From the NCBI GenBank assembly GCA_947496215.1, contig CANMCF010000003.1, positions 1 to 64,000 of the forward strand: DNA of 64,000 bases, in the 5' to 3' direction. Positions 51,412 through 61,874 of the stretch are shown here, piece after piece; within the stretch, counting starts at the first letter, position 1; every line of letters begins with the position of its first letter. The notes under the pieces were generated by a model. It was not told where the DNA came from. It worked only from the letters and a program-made list of their open reading frames with translations, and did not search any database. This DNA is from an uncultured Bizionia sp. GTDB taxonomy: Bacteria; Bacteroidota; Bacteroidia; Flavobacteriales; Flavobacteriaceae. Position numbers and translations under genes: made by a program.

Positions 51412-54400
51412 TTAATTTAATGAACCTCTCCATGCCTGTTCATTTTTTAATCCAAAAATCACTTTAATAGTCACGGCTCTCCCTAATCTATATTGATACC
51501 AATTTCCTTTATTATGATTATCATGCATGCCTCCCATATCTCCATTAGGTGGCATATCCATTGTAGTGAAAATGTTAGCTTTTCTGTCTTCCTTATTAAC
51601 CCTTTGAACTCTGATTTTAACATCAATCAATTTTCCTTTAAGAACTATCTTCGTGTCATAACTGACATTTGTTTTCCCTAGAGGGAATTGATTAGCAAAA
51701 CTTAAATCGATAGTTTCTGAAAAAGGATATTCATCTGTGTTATGAACATAATCACTGTAACTAGGATCTCTATCTGCAAATAATTTATCTCGCTTTGTTT
51801 TATAAGCTTCATAAGCTTCATTATGTAAACACAATGATTCATATAACGCAGCTTTCACAGGAGCATCGTAATAGCTTTTGTAATCAAATAGAGGAGGGTC
51901 TTTAAATATATTCCAACCATTCATTTTTTTAATAGTTTCTCCCACTGTTTTACCTCCATATGTTAAACCTGCTTCTAAAGCTTGTTCTTCGTTTGTAATA
52001 TTAGAATCCCAATAAAAGCTTTCTCCTCCATCTTTACTAACCCAATCATCTCTCATCTCTGGAGCCATTCCAGTAGGATCCGTATACTTTACAGGGTTAC
52101 TAAACGTATAATTATAACTAGACCATTCTGGCATTTGCTCTGCTAACGGGTCTACACCTAACCATATACTAAACTTAGGGTTATAATATCTTGCACCATA
52201 GCAATAGTTACCGGTTTCTTGGTCTAACTCCTTTGCATTGAATTTATATGGGGTGTTATAGCTATTTTTATGCTCGTCTACCAACAACTCGCCGTACGGT
52301 AAATATTCCATATGCTGAGACACTACGCCTTTTAAGTTCGTTATATAGGAAGAACTTCCTAAATGGTCACTATGGTACCAATAGGCATTATACTTGGTTT
52401 TATCATGTGCGTATCGTGTGAGTTCGCCTTCAATGATGGGTGTTGGCAAGCTCACGTTTTGGTTCAATGCCATATAGGTCGTTAAAACACCCGATGTGGA
52501 TTCTTGAACACTGGCATTGGCAAGTGTACGTATAGAAGGAAATACGTTATCCATACTACTAGGGAACAAGCCTAAATTAGTTGCAGTCCCTAAAGTGCTA
52601 TGCACACGTTCACTCCCCATATAATAGTGTTTGGTATAACTTGCTATCCCTTTATTGTCCGGGTTTGCAGGAGCGCCTTGTGCCTTGGCCGTTAGCATTG
52701 CACTTGGATACAACATGGTTTCATCACGCTCGTTTAACGAGACACCATTTGCATTGCTTTTAACGTCTACCCTACCTGGCACGTAACGTACGGTACGCTC
52801 TCCCGATGCATCGTAAGTATATATTGCTATAGGGTGTGCACCAGATTCTTCTGGGTTGGTATCCACGGCTCGCAATCTGTTTTCTTCATCCCATAGGTTT
52901 CTATGTAGTGTGATCTCTTTTTGTTCTACGATACCATCTGTTGCAGCACCTTGTTCACCTTCGAAAACAACTTGTTTGATTACGGTTTGGTTACCATTGG
53001 CATCGTATTCCATACGTTTCTTCTTATAACGTGGATCTGTAGCATCCATAGTTGTAGCATCTGGTGTTTCTATGATTTCTCGTGGTGCATGTGGTTGTAC
53101 GTATCCAAAACTCTCACTTTGGTTTTGTACCACTTGATTTCCTGTAGCATAGTTATTATAGGCTAAATGGTAATTGGTTTTCGTCATCGTTTCTGGGGTA
53201 GCAATTGGGTTACTATGGTTAGAGACTGCGCCTTGTACATGGGTTTGTGTTTTACTTAGGATGTTATGCGCCAAGTCATAAGTCATATCCAAATTATATT
53301 CTTGTGCCAACAATGACGAATCGTAATCATTAGGTCCAGTGTACCTTCCATCTGCGTGTACCAAACGGTTATAATCATCGTATGTACAATTGTGTTGAAT
53401 AGGCCCGCCCAATTGTCCTGAAGTCGACAAGGAATTATTAGGGTTTTGCGTTGTAAGGCTTTTAACATTGTTTAAAGCATCATAAGTATATCTATTGGTT
53501 ACTTCAAAACCTGTGAACTGGTGTTTTAAATCATTTAATCGTCTTCTATCATCGTAGGTATATTCTGTTATGGTACCGTTACCGTATTCTATGGATGTGC
53601 GTTCTCCTAAATCGTTATATTTTATTTTTGTAACAATGTCTCCTTTTTCAAAACTACTGATGGTACGATATATGTTATCCAAATTACCACCTTGGTTATA
53701 ATTATAGGTTACGGTTTCGTTGTCTGGATAGATAATTTCCTTTATACGGTTATGGCTATCGTATTTCCATTTGGTATTAAACCAGAAGGTTTGTTTTCCT
53801 GCTGCAGCTACTCCTCTAAGGTGCGTTGTCAAATTCCCTAGTCTATCGTACCCAAAACCTTGTACTCCTGTAGCATCGGTTTGCATGAACAACCGCCCTA
53901 CTGCATTTACTGCTTTTGCTTCTAGACTGTTTGAAGTGCCATAAGTATAGGTCACATTGTTTTCTGAATTTAAAGGATACGTTATTTCTGTCAATCGGCG
54001 CTTGTAATCATCATAGATATAATTAATGGTAGATTGCTGTCCTCCGGATATCAAATTAGAAGTTTGTTTGCTCACCAAATTCCCTGAGGTATCATAAGTG
54101 TATAGACAAAGCCCTCTGTCTGGATGCTTCTCGCTCAAGCGACGTCCTGCCATATCGTAAACATAGAACGTTTCATACCCTTGATGATTTTTTACGCGTG
54201 TTTTTTCACCTATGGCATTATAATGGAACTCGGTCGTCAATTCTCCATTTTGAATGGTTTTACGCTGCCTCCCTTTTACATCGGTATACGTATCCATGGT
54301 TTGGTTCAACTCGTTTATGGAGCTTGTTTTAAACATACCATCTTCTATACCATACTCGATTATTGCCAATTCATTCTCTCCTGGTTCAGTTGGCCCTGGT

Positions 54401-57400
54401 TGGTTAATACTTACCACCCTGTCTTTGGCATCGTATTCCATTATGGTTGGGTCTATAGTACTTGGATATGTGCCTGATTCATAACCAAATACTGTAACAC
54501 TCAAATTGTTAGGGTCTTGAGGATAACCTGTACTTGTTGTCGGCAAATAGTTTTTCAATACTCGTCCAAACACATCTCTTTCTTCCTTACCATTAATAAG
54601 CCAACGCAATGGCGTGCTTGCATTGCTATTTGCATACACTGTTTTTTTAAGTTGAATGGCCTTACCCATACCATCCATCAAACTTACGGTAAGGAGCTGG
54701 TTTTGGTGCGCATCTTCTACGTAATGACGCATTACCGCATGGTGCTTGGCATTACTTTCCGTTTGGCTCGCAGCAGTATCCCAACTAAAGCTTCCTTGTG
54801 CTGGCACAACATAATTGCTCCCGTTAAAAGCAGTTGGTACTGCATCTTCACCTTGGTATTGCATACGCAATGTCCAGCCATTGACAGTTTCCATTTCGTT
54901 AGGCGCTGTAACTTCTACCAATCTCCCTCTATTATCTATACGGGTACGCATTTCTTGTCCATTAACATCTGTAACCAATTTTGGGACTCCAAAGGCATAA
55001 TCATAGTCTGTTGTTGCGGTTTCATTATAACTATTTGAAACAGTTACTGGATAATTACGCACTTTATCATCATAAGTTATAAAGGTTTTAAAGCCTCCTG
55101 GTGATGTTGCTTCTATAAGATTACCGTAATCATCATATTCTAAATTAACCGTACTTGTTTGTGTCTCATTAAGTTTTGTTGATACACTACTTGGCTTATT
55201 CTTATAATAGGTAGATGAACGCTCACGTAATAATGCACCATCATTTTCACGTAATACTTTTATGTTTTTAGCAAATCCGACGCTGTTACTCACTCCTGTT
55301 ATACTTGGGTAATACTCTATTTCGGTTTTATAGGCATCGGTTGGTGCTGCTGGTGTGTAGGTATCGCCTAAACTTTCATAGGTAAGTAAGTTCCCGTATT
55401 CATCATATTCAATAAAATGCTGTTCTGAATCTAGAGATTCGGTAATACCTTCATGGGTTGTTGCAACTGTTCTTACAGGCGCTACAAATAATCGTGACTT
55501 ATCTAACAATGCATCATCTAAACCTGATTGCAAATAGCCATTTGTAGGATATAAATTAGTTTCTGGCGCATCTGGATTCATAATATTATAGGTTGTAGAA
55601 GAACTACTTAATGGTTCTCCCCCTGCAAATGTTGCTGACGAATGCATTGCCCCTTTTAAATAAATATTTCCCGTATGATAACTTTGAGACAAGGTACGGA
55701 ATGTACTTTCATTAGAAGGGTCTTTTTCTTGTACCTGTATATTTGCAAACCCTATAAATTCTCGCTCTCTACGGTCTTGATATGGTGCTGAGTAACTTAC
55801 AGTTGTCAATGTTTCATTTGTACCAAAACCTTCATCTGCCGTAAAGCCATCATGTGTTTCAATTCTATTTAACACCCACTGACTTTGTGGCATGTCAAAG
55901 GTATTACCTTCTCTTGTATAATCTACTGTCCAGTTCCCTCCCAAGGCATTTTTCACACTTTTCAATTTATGTGTTTTTTTCAAGCTATTCATATGTGCTG
56001 TAACACTTGTGTTATCATCTCCTTTTTCAATGATGTCTGGAAATCCATCGCCATTGATATCTTGTACAACAATTCTTTTTTCGTTGACACCTGCATTTAA
56101 TCCTGCTGTAGGTGTAAATGTTGTTTTAATTTGAATGCCAAAAATTGTAAAGAAAAACCCATATGTAAAAGAACCATACACATTTCCTGTCAAGGAATAG
56201 TTTTCGTCTATCTGATTTCCAAGATATAAATACTGTGCAGATGAAGTAAAGCTAGTTCCTGTATTTAAGTAAAATATAAATATTCCACTTGTTTGCATTA
56301 CAAGATCTGGCAAACCATCGCCATTAACATCTATTAAGGCTGCATTGCTATTTGCCGTACTATTTCCTGCTCCAAAACCAAAAGCAAAAGAAGCACTGGT
56401 ATTCTCTGCTAGTCCATCTATGTCACCGCCAAGACCTATACCATTACTATCATTAGTACGTGTGCTGGTTTTTAAATTTGTGTAACCACTTCCCCAAACA
56501 ATTTCGTCACTAAAGCTATGATAGCCTCTATTTAATCTTACTTTTATACTACTGGAGCCTATGGTTACTTTATCTGGTAAGCCGTCTCCATTGATATCTA
56601 CCCATTGTCTGGTATCGTATGCTTTGCCTTGCCCAGTGTTTATTCCAGAGTTAATACTGGTTTTTGTTTTACTATTATCATCAGATTCTGACGAATTTGG
56701 GGACATTCCAGCTATATTTACACCTGAGGTAACATCTTTATTTTTACCGCCCGAGGTAAAATCGTTGTTTAAAGTCTTATCTGACAAGGAACCATCCATA
56801 TTTGTAAATTGTATAGTACCTTCTGTTACAATGTCCGGATAACGATCTCCATTTAAGTCTAAATACTGGTTTAATGTTTTTGAATGACCTTCACTATTTG
56901 TTCCAGAACCTCCAGCACTAGAATCACCTTCATTATCTAAAGGAAGTGTTACCTTTAATGTTTTGGCTTTACCTACAGATTTTGATATTAATTCCAATCC
57001 TATAAAGTTTTGATTTCCTGTACTAGGGTCTATATATAAATCGTATAAATTGGCTTCTCCAAAACGGCCTAAAGAGGAGACTAATTCATTGTTTTCATTA
57101 TACCCATAAATAACATTGCTTTCGTTAAAACTGTCTGGGTCTATTGTATCCAAGTCTATTGGTTTGTTAAAAATAGCACCATTTGTGTAGCAGTTAAGAT
57201 CATTTTTTTGCCCATAGGTAATGTATCGTGCTACTGTTGCATTTATATCTACATCATCAGAGGTATCTGTCTCTAATTGGTCATCAATATCATCTATCTC
57301 TTCTTGAGTTAAATTTGGATTAAATACGCCCATATCAATTTCACCAGCAAAATTATTTGAAACAACAGCTTGTCCATTACTGTCAAGGACAACTTCTCCT

Positions 57401-60400
57401 TCTTCAGTATATGACACTTGAACCCCTCCATTGTATAAAAACGGTATCCAACCACGGTAAGTTGTCCCTATAAATGTAGGGTCTTTTGCTATAAAAGGTT
57501 TTCTAATAATTTTTGAAGGGTATGTATAGTTAGCTGCTTCGTCTTCATGCAATTGGACATAACCATTTGCTGTATTGCCTATTCCAAAGGCCTTATTGTT
57601 TATATAAAATGCAGAATATACAATCCCGGCATTGTTTTTTAGCTCTTGAACCTCTGCCTTTGTAAGGTTAAATGAAGACAATTCCTCGTCATAATCTTGT
57701 GCAGCAGGGTCAATAATGTTACCGGAAGCATCTCTAAACTCATTGCAGTTTAAAACAGCACCACAATCTTCTTTATGTAAATAAAAACTGTTTTTATGTA
57801 GTGTTCTGGCTTCTGCGCCTATTTTTTGTTTGACCACCCATTGTATTTCTATTGGGAAGGCTTCGTCTTCCAACGAGCCAATCAACGGATAGTAATCCTC
57901 TTGATTGAAAAGATCATGAGTAATAGTCAGTAATGGCTTGTCTTCATCTCCAGGTATCTCCACATCAATAATAGGTTGTACGAATGTGTTGGCATTTACC
58001 CAATAAAAGTCTTGGTTAATGACATCTTCGTATATTTCATAACTAACAGCTGGGTACTGTGTTCCAGAATCATTACCTGCAATTTGTGGTTTCCATCGTA
58101 TATCGCTCCATTTTACGTTAGAGTCACTGTCTACATAAAATCTATACGAATAGCTATATTGACCACCTGTAGCATATTGGTCTTGTACATTGGTAAAACC
58201 ACTTGGCATTGGTGAGGATTCTATAATCTCATTTTGTGATTCTGACTTATAAGTATAAGTCCATACTTGAGACTCTGTTTCTTCTTCTATAATATCCCCT
58301 GCATTATCACCAATCTGTATATGCTTATATGTTATCTTCTCTACATTAAATCTAACATCGTCTGAAAACTGATGTACACCATAAGAGTCATCATCTAAAT
58401 TAAATGCTATACTTGCGGTAACATCTTCTGCATTTGGAGTCCAACCACCTCCGTTGTTCATAATAAAATTTTCCTCTGCATCGAATCTATATATTGTATG
58501 CTCATTCTCGTCTTTGGCATTTCCGATAACGCCACTACCATTAGGGTAACCTACTACTGGGTTCCAGCTTACTGTTCCACCACAACCATAGCCTACATTA
58601 TGTGTACGAAAGAACAATACATCTCCTTTTTGTACGGAGACATTGGTTAAATTATAGGTTTCTGTTTGGTTTTGTACTGTTAGTTCTTTTTCACTATCAG
58701 GCAAAATAGTCGTTACACCTTCTGTTTGGTTAGCAGACGCCTGCTCTATTGTCAACCTAAATGTATTTTCCTCAGCCACATTTTCGCAATTATTTTTAAT
58801 CACTAACTGTGCTTCACCTAAAATAGTAATTGTACCTGTGTATGGTGCTTTCCACAATTGTACATGATCAAACTGAGGATGATTTGCTCTAAGCTCATTT
58901 AAGCTTTCTAGTTCTGATTGTATATTATTAATTATATTAGGATCTAACTGACCTCCTCCCACAATAGGGTTTTCTGTTTGGTCTGCTCCGGTATCGAATT
59001 CTATTCCTGTAGATGTTGAGTTTGATTTTGCTAGATTGAATTTCACTGTACCATCTTTAACCATATCTGGTAAGCCATCGCCATTGAAGTCTACAAAATA
59101 GCCATCGGTTCTTGTTTTGGTATTAGTTTGGCTTTTACCCACACCTATTACACCTACATTAGCGTCCCAACCAAAACCATGAGTTCTTGTTTTGGTTTCA
59201 TCAAGACCAGAAATTCCTGAAATAGTTATAGGACCTCCAAATCTTCCTTCTCCATCTTCAACACCTTCATTAGGCATATATTTTAAATCACCTTCTTCTT
59301 TATATACCTTGTCTGGCAGTCCATCGCCATTAATATCTAAAAAGCTGATTTTTGATTTCTCCTTATTTTGGCTATAGTTGTAAGAGCCTCCTATAGAGTT
59401 ATTTACTTTTGTTACGTCTGGACCTAAACCAAGCCCCACTCTTAATCCTGCAGAAAATCCACTTGTTGTACTTGTTCCCAAAACAGAACCTAATGGAAGT
59501 TCTAAATTATCTGGAGCAATACCATATATTAAACCGACTAATGAGGTATTAGGCTCATCACTGTCATAAACAACATCACTAGAAGATACTATTCCTCCAT
59601 TATTATCCTCAGTATCGTTATAATATTCCATCGAATTAGAATAAAATAGCAAACCAGCAGCATCGTATTCAGATATTTTTGAGAGTTGTTTTTTCTTGAA
59701 TACAGAATCCACATAGTCAAACTGATAACTTCTAATAGCTTCAAATACACCATTATTACTATACTTAATATTTATTTCCGACAATAACTCATGGTTTGTT
59801 GTCATCAATACACCTGTTCTTGCACTTAAATTTATATCTTCACGATTAGCATCTTCTCTAGTAAAATCTACTTGGTAATAATTGGGGTTTGAGGTCCCCT
59901 TCATTGTATATTGAATAGAATTAGGGTAGAAATATTGTAAAGAAACACCATTGATTGTTGTATTTGCTTTTTCATAAGAATACCATACTTCATTGCCAAA
60001 TGGATCTACTGTTTTGCTTAATGCCCAATGGGTAATATTAGCATTTATTGACTCATCTTTTATAACACTACTATTATCTTCACCATAATAACTTTTATTA
60101 CCCAATTTGTCGGTAACCACCCAACTATAATTTGACGGGGATGAACCAGAGCGGACAATTTTTAAATAACTGCCTTCTTTTCGCAAATAAAATTCTCTAT
60201 TGTTACTTCGGGTTATATCCCCCGAATAGCGATGTGGCGAAGTGTATTCACTACCTACTTTCAACACCAATTGTTCCCCGTTTAATTGATATATTTCAGT
60301 TTCGTACGCCTCATCAAAACGAGGCACTCCCCAACGGGTATCCAAAGTAATTGCTGGTAGTTGAAGATTCCATCCTAATCCCATCCAGCCATTGCCACCT

Positions 60401-61863
60401 TCACTATTGTATGTAACATTTAAGTTAGGTTGCATTCCATTTCTTCCTGTTGGGAGTTTTATAGGAAAACCAGTAGATACCGTTCCTGTATTATTGGCAC
60501 TTGGAGGCGCTATGTTTACAATCCCCGCAGCTGGATTGGCATACTCCATATCTGCAATCATCGTAGGTGTAAAACTAGATGTTTCTGCCATTTCTGGTAC
60601 TTTAATCACACCATTTACATAATCTGTATCTCCACTGTATTTGGAAATGACGACATTGTTTTTAACATCCAAGCTATCTACAACAAGAACTTCCCATTCT
60701 CTTTTAATTCTATTGTATGCAAACGTCCTAACATCCTTGGGGCCATAACCACTAGGGATCTTGCTAAGGTCGTAACCAAGATGCACTTTTAGCTGCCCTT
60801 GTGTTTTTTGATTCTTCAATTGCAACCCATAACCTAGATATTTCCCTGATGTAAGTGGATCTACATCCATATTCAATGGAATCACATCTTTAAATTGCAG
60901 GCCTTCCAAAAGCAATGTTGCTTCTTTTTCTAAAATATCCTTATCAGGTGTTTCAATCTGTAGTGCGTGAAAATTATACGTTTCATCTGTATCCAATAGT
61001 TTTATTGAAACAGCATCTCCATTTTTCTTGGAAATGAATTCGTAAGTTGCATCAGCCGGTATGTATGCAACAGGGATTTTTTTATCTATTATTTCTCCTT
61101 CAACAGTAGAAAACGAAAGTGTTAGTTGTTCCTCTGTTTCAGGGAATTCATCTAAAAAATGTTCGAAAATTCCATTTTCAACTTGTATCGTTTCTCCTAA
61201 AATCGCTACACTTTCTATACCTTCTGAAGCATACCCTATTACTTGAATCTTACCATTGTGATTTTTCAGGGTATTTTCAGTCAAGAAAACAGAGTTTGCT
61301 CTCTTTTTAATTAAGGTAACGCTCACATCTTCTATTTCATAGCGATAATTCTCATCTTTTCGTCTGGTAAAGAATATTTCATTTTCACCTGTTTTCAAAG
61401 ATTGGGGTGCTATGAATTCCTCAACTTTATTCCAGGTATCATTCACTTGTACCAGTTGCCCACCATAAGCCGTCTCCCCATTGATGCTTTTTGTAGTATG
61501 GTTGGCACCTTTAACCCCATATAGGTTATAGGTCAATTTCACATCGTATTCTTTCGATGTATAGTAGTCTGGAAGTGTTATTGTAAAAAAGTTGTCTTTG
61601 GCATTTTCTTTATCCGTATCCGAATCTTTACCTATGATTCCTTTTTTTTCGATGGCTTTGATTACAGTATTGTAATGTTCTTCAAAACAATATTTTGGGT
61701 CATCGACCAATGGTAGTCCTGGTTCTATTTCCTCCAAAGACCTACTGTTTATGGTTTTATCATTTACGGCATTTAATGAACAAACATTTATCAAACATAT
61801 AATTAGTATAAAACTTATATGGATACATTTATTTATTGTCGTGTTATTTATAGAGATAGACAT
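51412..61863 (-). CDS. SpvB/TcdB/RHS-repeat giant secreted protein
   Basis: The 3483-residue protein begins with a signal sequence (residues ~1-32). A beta-rich N-terminal region is followed by an SpvB-like domain near 445-700 (STGFPIKLPTGRNGMQPNL, GWMGLGWNL). VCBS/FG-GAP and TcdB-middle blocks with NGDGLPD motifs occur near 855, 925, 1670, 1757, 1848 and 1941. YD repeats cover about 2350-3150. The RHS core is near 3170-3275 (YHSDHLGSSSYITN, YGARYYNPKFSIWLG, NPVKYTDPTGM). The final ~210 residues are a variable tip with no family that I recognise, in the place of a toxin domain. No immunity gene is evident downstream. The gene lies 11 bases after a T9SS protein gene, which suggests co-expression. 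Confidence 0.92.
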   Translation of the reverse strand: MSISINNTTINKCIHISFILIICLINVCSLNAVNDKTINSRSLEEIEPGLPLVDDPKYCFEEHYNTVIKAIEKKGIIGKDSDTDKENAKDNFFTITLPDYYTSKEYDVKLTYNLYGVKGANHTTKSINGETAYGGQLVQVNDTWNKVEEFIAPQSLKTGENEIFFTRRKDENYRYEIEDVSVTLIKKRANSVFLTENTLKNHNGKIQVIGYASEGIESVAILGETIQVENGIFEHFLDEFPETEEQLTLSFSTVEGEIIDKKIPVAYIPADATYEFISKKNGDAVSIKLLDTDETYNFHALQIETPDKDILEKEATLLLEGLQFKDVIPLNMDVDPLTSGKYLGYGLQLKNQKTQGQLKVHLGYDLSKIPSGYGPKDVRTFAYNRIKREWEVLVVDSLDVKNNVVISKYSGDTDYVNGVIKVPEMAETSSFTPTMIADMEYANPAAGIVNIAPPSANNTGTVSTGFPIKLPTGRNGMQPNLNVTYNSEGGNGWMGLGWNLQLPAITLDTRWGVPRFDEAYETEIYQLNGEQLVLKVGSEYTSPHRYSGDITRSNNREFYLRKEGSYLKIVRSGSSPSNYSWVVTDKLGNKSYYGEDNSSVIKDESINANITHWALSKTVDPFGNEVWYSYEKANTTINGVSLQYFYPNSIQYTMKGTSNPNYYQVDFTREDANREDINLSARTGVLMTTNHELLSEINIKYSNNGVFEAIRSYQFDYVDSVFKKKQLSKISEYDAAGLLFYSNSMEYYNDTEDNNGGIVSSSDVVYDSDEPNTSLVGLIYGIAPDNLELPLGSVLGTSTTSGFSAGLRVGLGLGPDVTKVNNSIGGSYNYSQNKEKSKISFLDINGDGLPDKVYKEEGDLKYMPNEGVEDGEGRFGGPITISGISGLDETKTRTHGFGWDANVGVIGVGKSQTNTKTRTDGYFVDFNGDGLPDMVKDGTVKFNLAKSNSTSTGIEFDTGADQTENPIVGGGQLDPNIINNIQSELESLNELRANHPQFDHVQLWKAPYTGTITILGEAQLVIKNNCENVAEENTFRLTIEQASANQTEGVTTILPDSEKELTVQNQTETYNLTNVSVQKGDVLFFRTHNVGYGCGGTVSWNPVVGYPNGSGVIGNAKDENEHTIYRFDAEENFIMNNGGGWTPNAEDVTASIAFNLDDDSYGVHQFSDDVRFNVEKITYKHIQIGDNAGDIIEEETESQVWTYTYKSESQNEIIESSPMPSGFTNVQDQYATGGQYSYSYRFYVDSDSNVKWSDIRWKPQIAGNDSGTQYPAVSYEIYEDVINQDFYWVNANTFVQPIIDVEIPGDEDKPLLTITHDLFNQEDYYPLIGSLEDEAFPIEIQWVVKQKIGAEARTLHKNSFYLHKEDCGAVLNCNEFRDASGNIIDPAAQDYDEELSSFNLTKAEVQELKNNAGIVYSAFYINNKAFGIGNTANGYVQLHEDEAANYTYPSKIIRKPFIAKDPTFIGTTYRGWIPFLYNGGVQVSYTEEGEVVLDSNGQAVVSNNFAGEIDMGVFNPNLTQEEIDDIDDQLETDTSDDVDINATVARYITYGQKNDLNCYTNGAIFNKPIDLDTIDPDSFNESNVIYGYNENNELVSSLGRFGEANLYDLYIDPSTGNQNFIGLELISKSVGKAKTLKVTLPLDNEGDSSAGGSGTNSEGHSKTLNQYLDLNGDRYPDIVTEGTIQFTNMDGSLSDKTLNNDFTSGGKNKDVTSGVNIAGMSPNSSESDDNSKTKTSINSGINTGQGKAYDTRQWVDINGDGLPDKVTIGSSSIKVRLNRGYHSFSDEIVWGSGYTNLKTSTRTNDSNGIGLGGDIDGLAENTSASFAFGFGAGNSTANSNAALIDVNGDGLPDLVMQTSGIFIFYLNTGTSFTSSAQYLYLGNQIDENYSLTGNVYGSFTYGFFFTIFGIQIKTTFTPTAGLNAGVNEKRIVVQDINGDGFPDIIEKGDDNTSVTAHMNSLKKTHKLKSVKNALGGNWTVDYTREGNTFDMPQSQWVLNRIETHDGFTADEGFGTNETLTTVSYSAPYQDRREREFIGFANIQVQEKDPSNESTFRTLSQSYHTGNIYLKGAMHSSATFAGGEPLSSSSTTYNIMNPDAPETNLYPTNGYLQSGLDDALLDKSRLFVAPVRTVATTHEGITESLDSEQHFIEYDEYGNLLTYESLGDTYTPAAPTDAYKTEIEYYPSITGVSNSVGFAKNIKVLRENDGALLRERSSTYYKNKPSSVSTKLNETQTSTVNLEYDDYGNLIEATSPGGFKTFITYDDKVRNYPVTVSNSYNETATTDYDYAFGVPKLVTDVNGQEMRTRIDNRGRLVEVTAPNEMETVNGWTLRMQYQGEDAVPTAFNGSNYVVPAQGSFSWDTAASQTESNAKHHAVMRHYVEDAHQNQLLTVSLMDGMGKAIQLKKTVYANSNASTPLRWLINGKEERDVFGRVLKNYLPTTSTGYPQDPNNLSVTVFGYESGTYPSTIDPTIMEYDAKDRVVSINQPGPTEPGENELAIIEYGIEDGMFKTSSINELNQTMDTYTDVKGRQRKTIQNGELTTEFHYNAIGEKTRVKNHQGYETFYVYDMAGRRLSEKHPDRGLCLYTYDTSGNLVSKQTSNLISGGQQSTINYIYDDYKRRLTEITYPLNSENNVTYTYGTSNSLEAKAVNAVGRLFMQTDATGVQGFGYDRLGNLTTHLRGVAAAGKQTFWFNTKWKYDSHNRIKEIIYPDNETVTYNYNQGGNLDNIYRTISSFEKGDIVTKIKYNDLGERTSIEYGNGTITEYTYDDRRRLNDLKHQFTGFEVTNRYTYDALNNVKSLTTQNPNNSLSTSGQLGGPIQHNCTYDDYNRLVHADGRYTGPNDYDSSLLAQEYNLDMTYDLAHNILSKTQTHVQGAVSNHSNPIATPETMTKTNYHLAYNNYATGNQVVQNQSESFGYVQPHAPREIIETPDATTMDATDPRYKKKRMEYDANGNQTVIKQVVFEGEQGAATDGIVEQKEITLHRNLWDEENRLRAVDTNPEESGAHPIAIYTYDASGERTVRYVPGRVDVKSNANGVSLNERDETMLYPSAMLTAKAQGAPANPDNKGIASYTKHYYMGSERVHSTLGTATNLGLFPSSMDNVFPSIRTLANASVQESTSGVLTTYMALNQNVSLPTPIIEGELTRYAHDKTKYNAYWYHSDHLGSSSYITNLKGVVSQHMEYLPYGELLVDEHKNSYNTPYKFNAKELDQETGNYCYGARYYNPKFSIWLGVDPLAEQMPEWSSYNYTFSNPVKYTDPTGMAPEMRDDWVSKDGGESFYWDSNITNEEQALEAGLTYGGKTVGETIKKMNGWNIFKDPPLFDYKSYYDAPVKAALYESLCLHNEAYEAYKTKRDKLFADRDPSYSDYVHNTDEYPFSETIDLSFANQFPLGKTNVSYDTKIVLKGKLIDVKIRVQRVNKEDRKANIFTTMDMPPNGDMGGMHDNHNKGNWYQYRLGRAVTIKVIFGLKNEQAWRGSLN

Positions 61864-61874
61864 GGCTGTTATAT

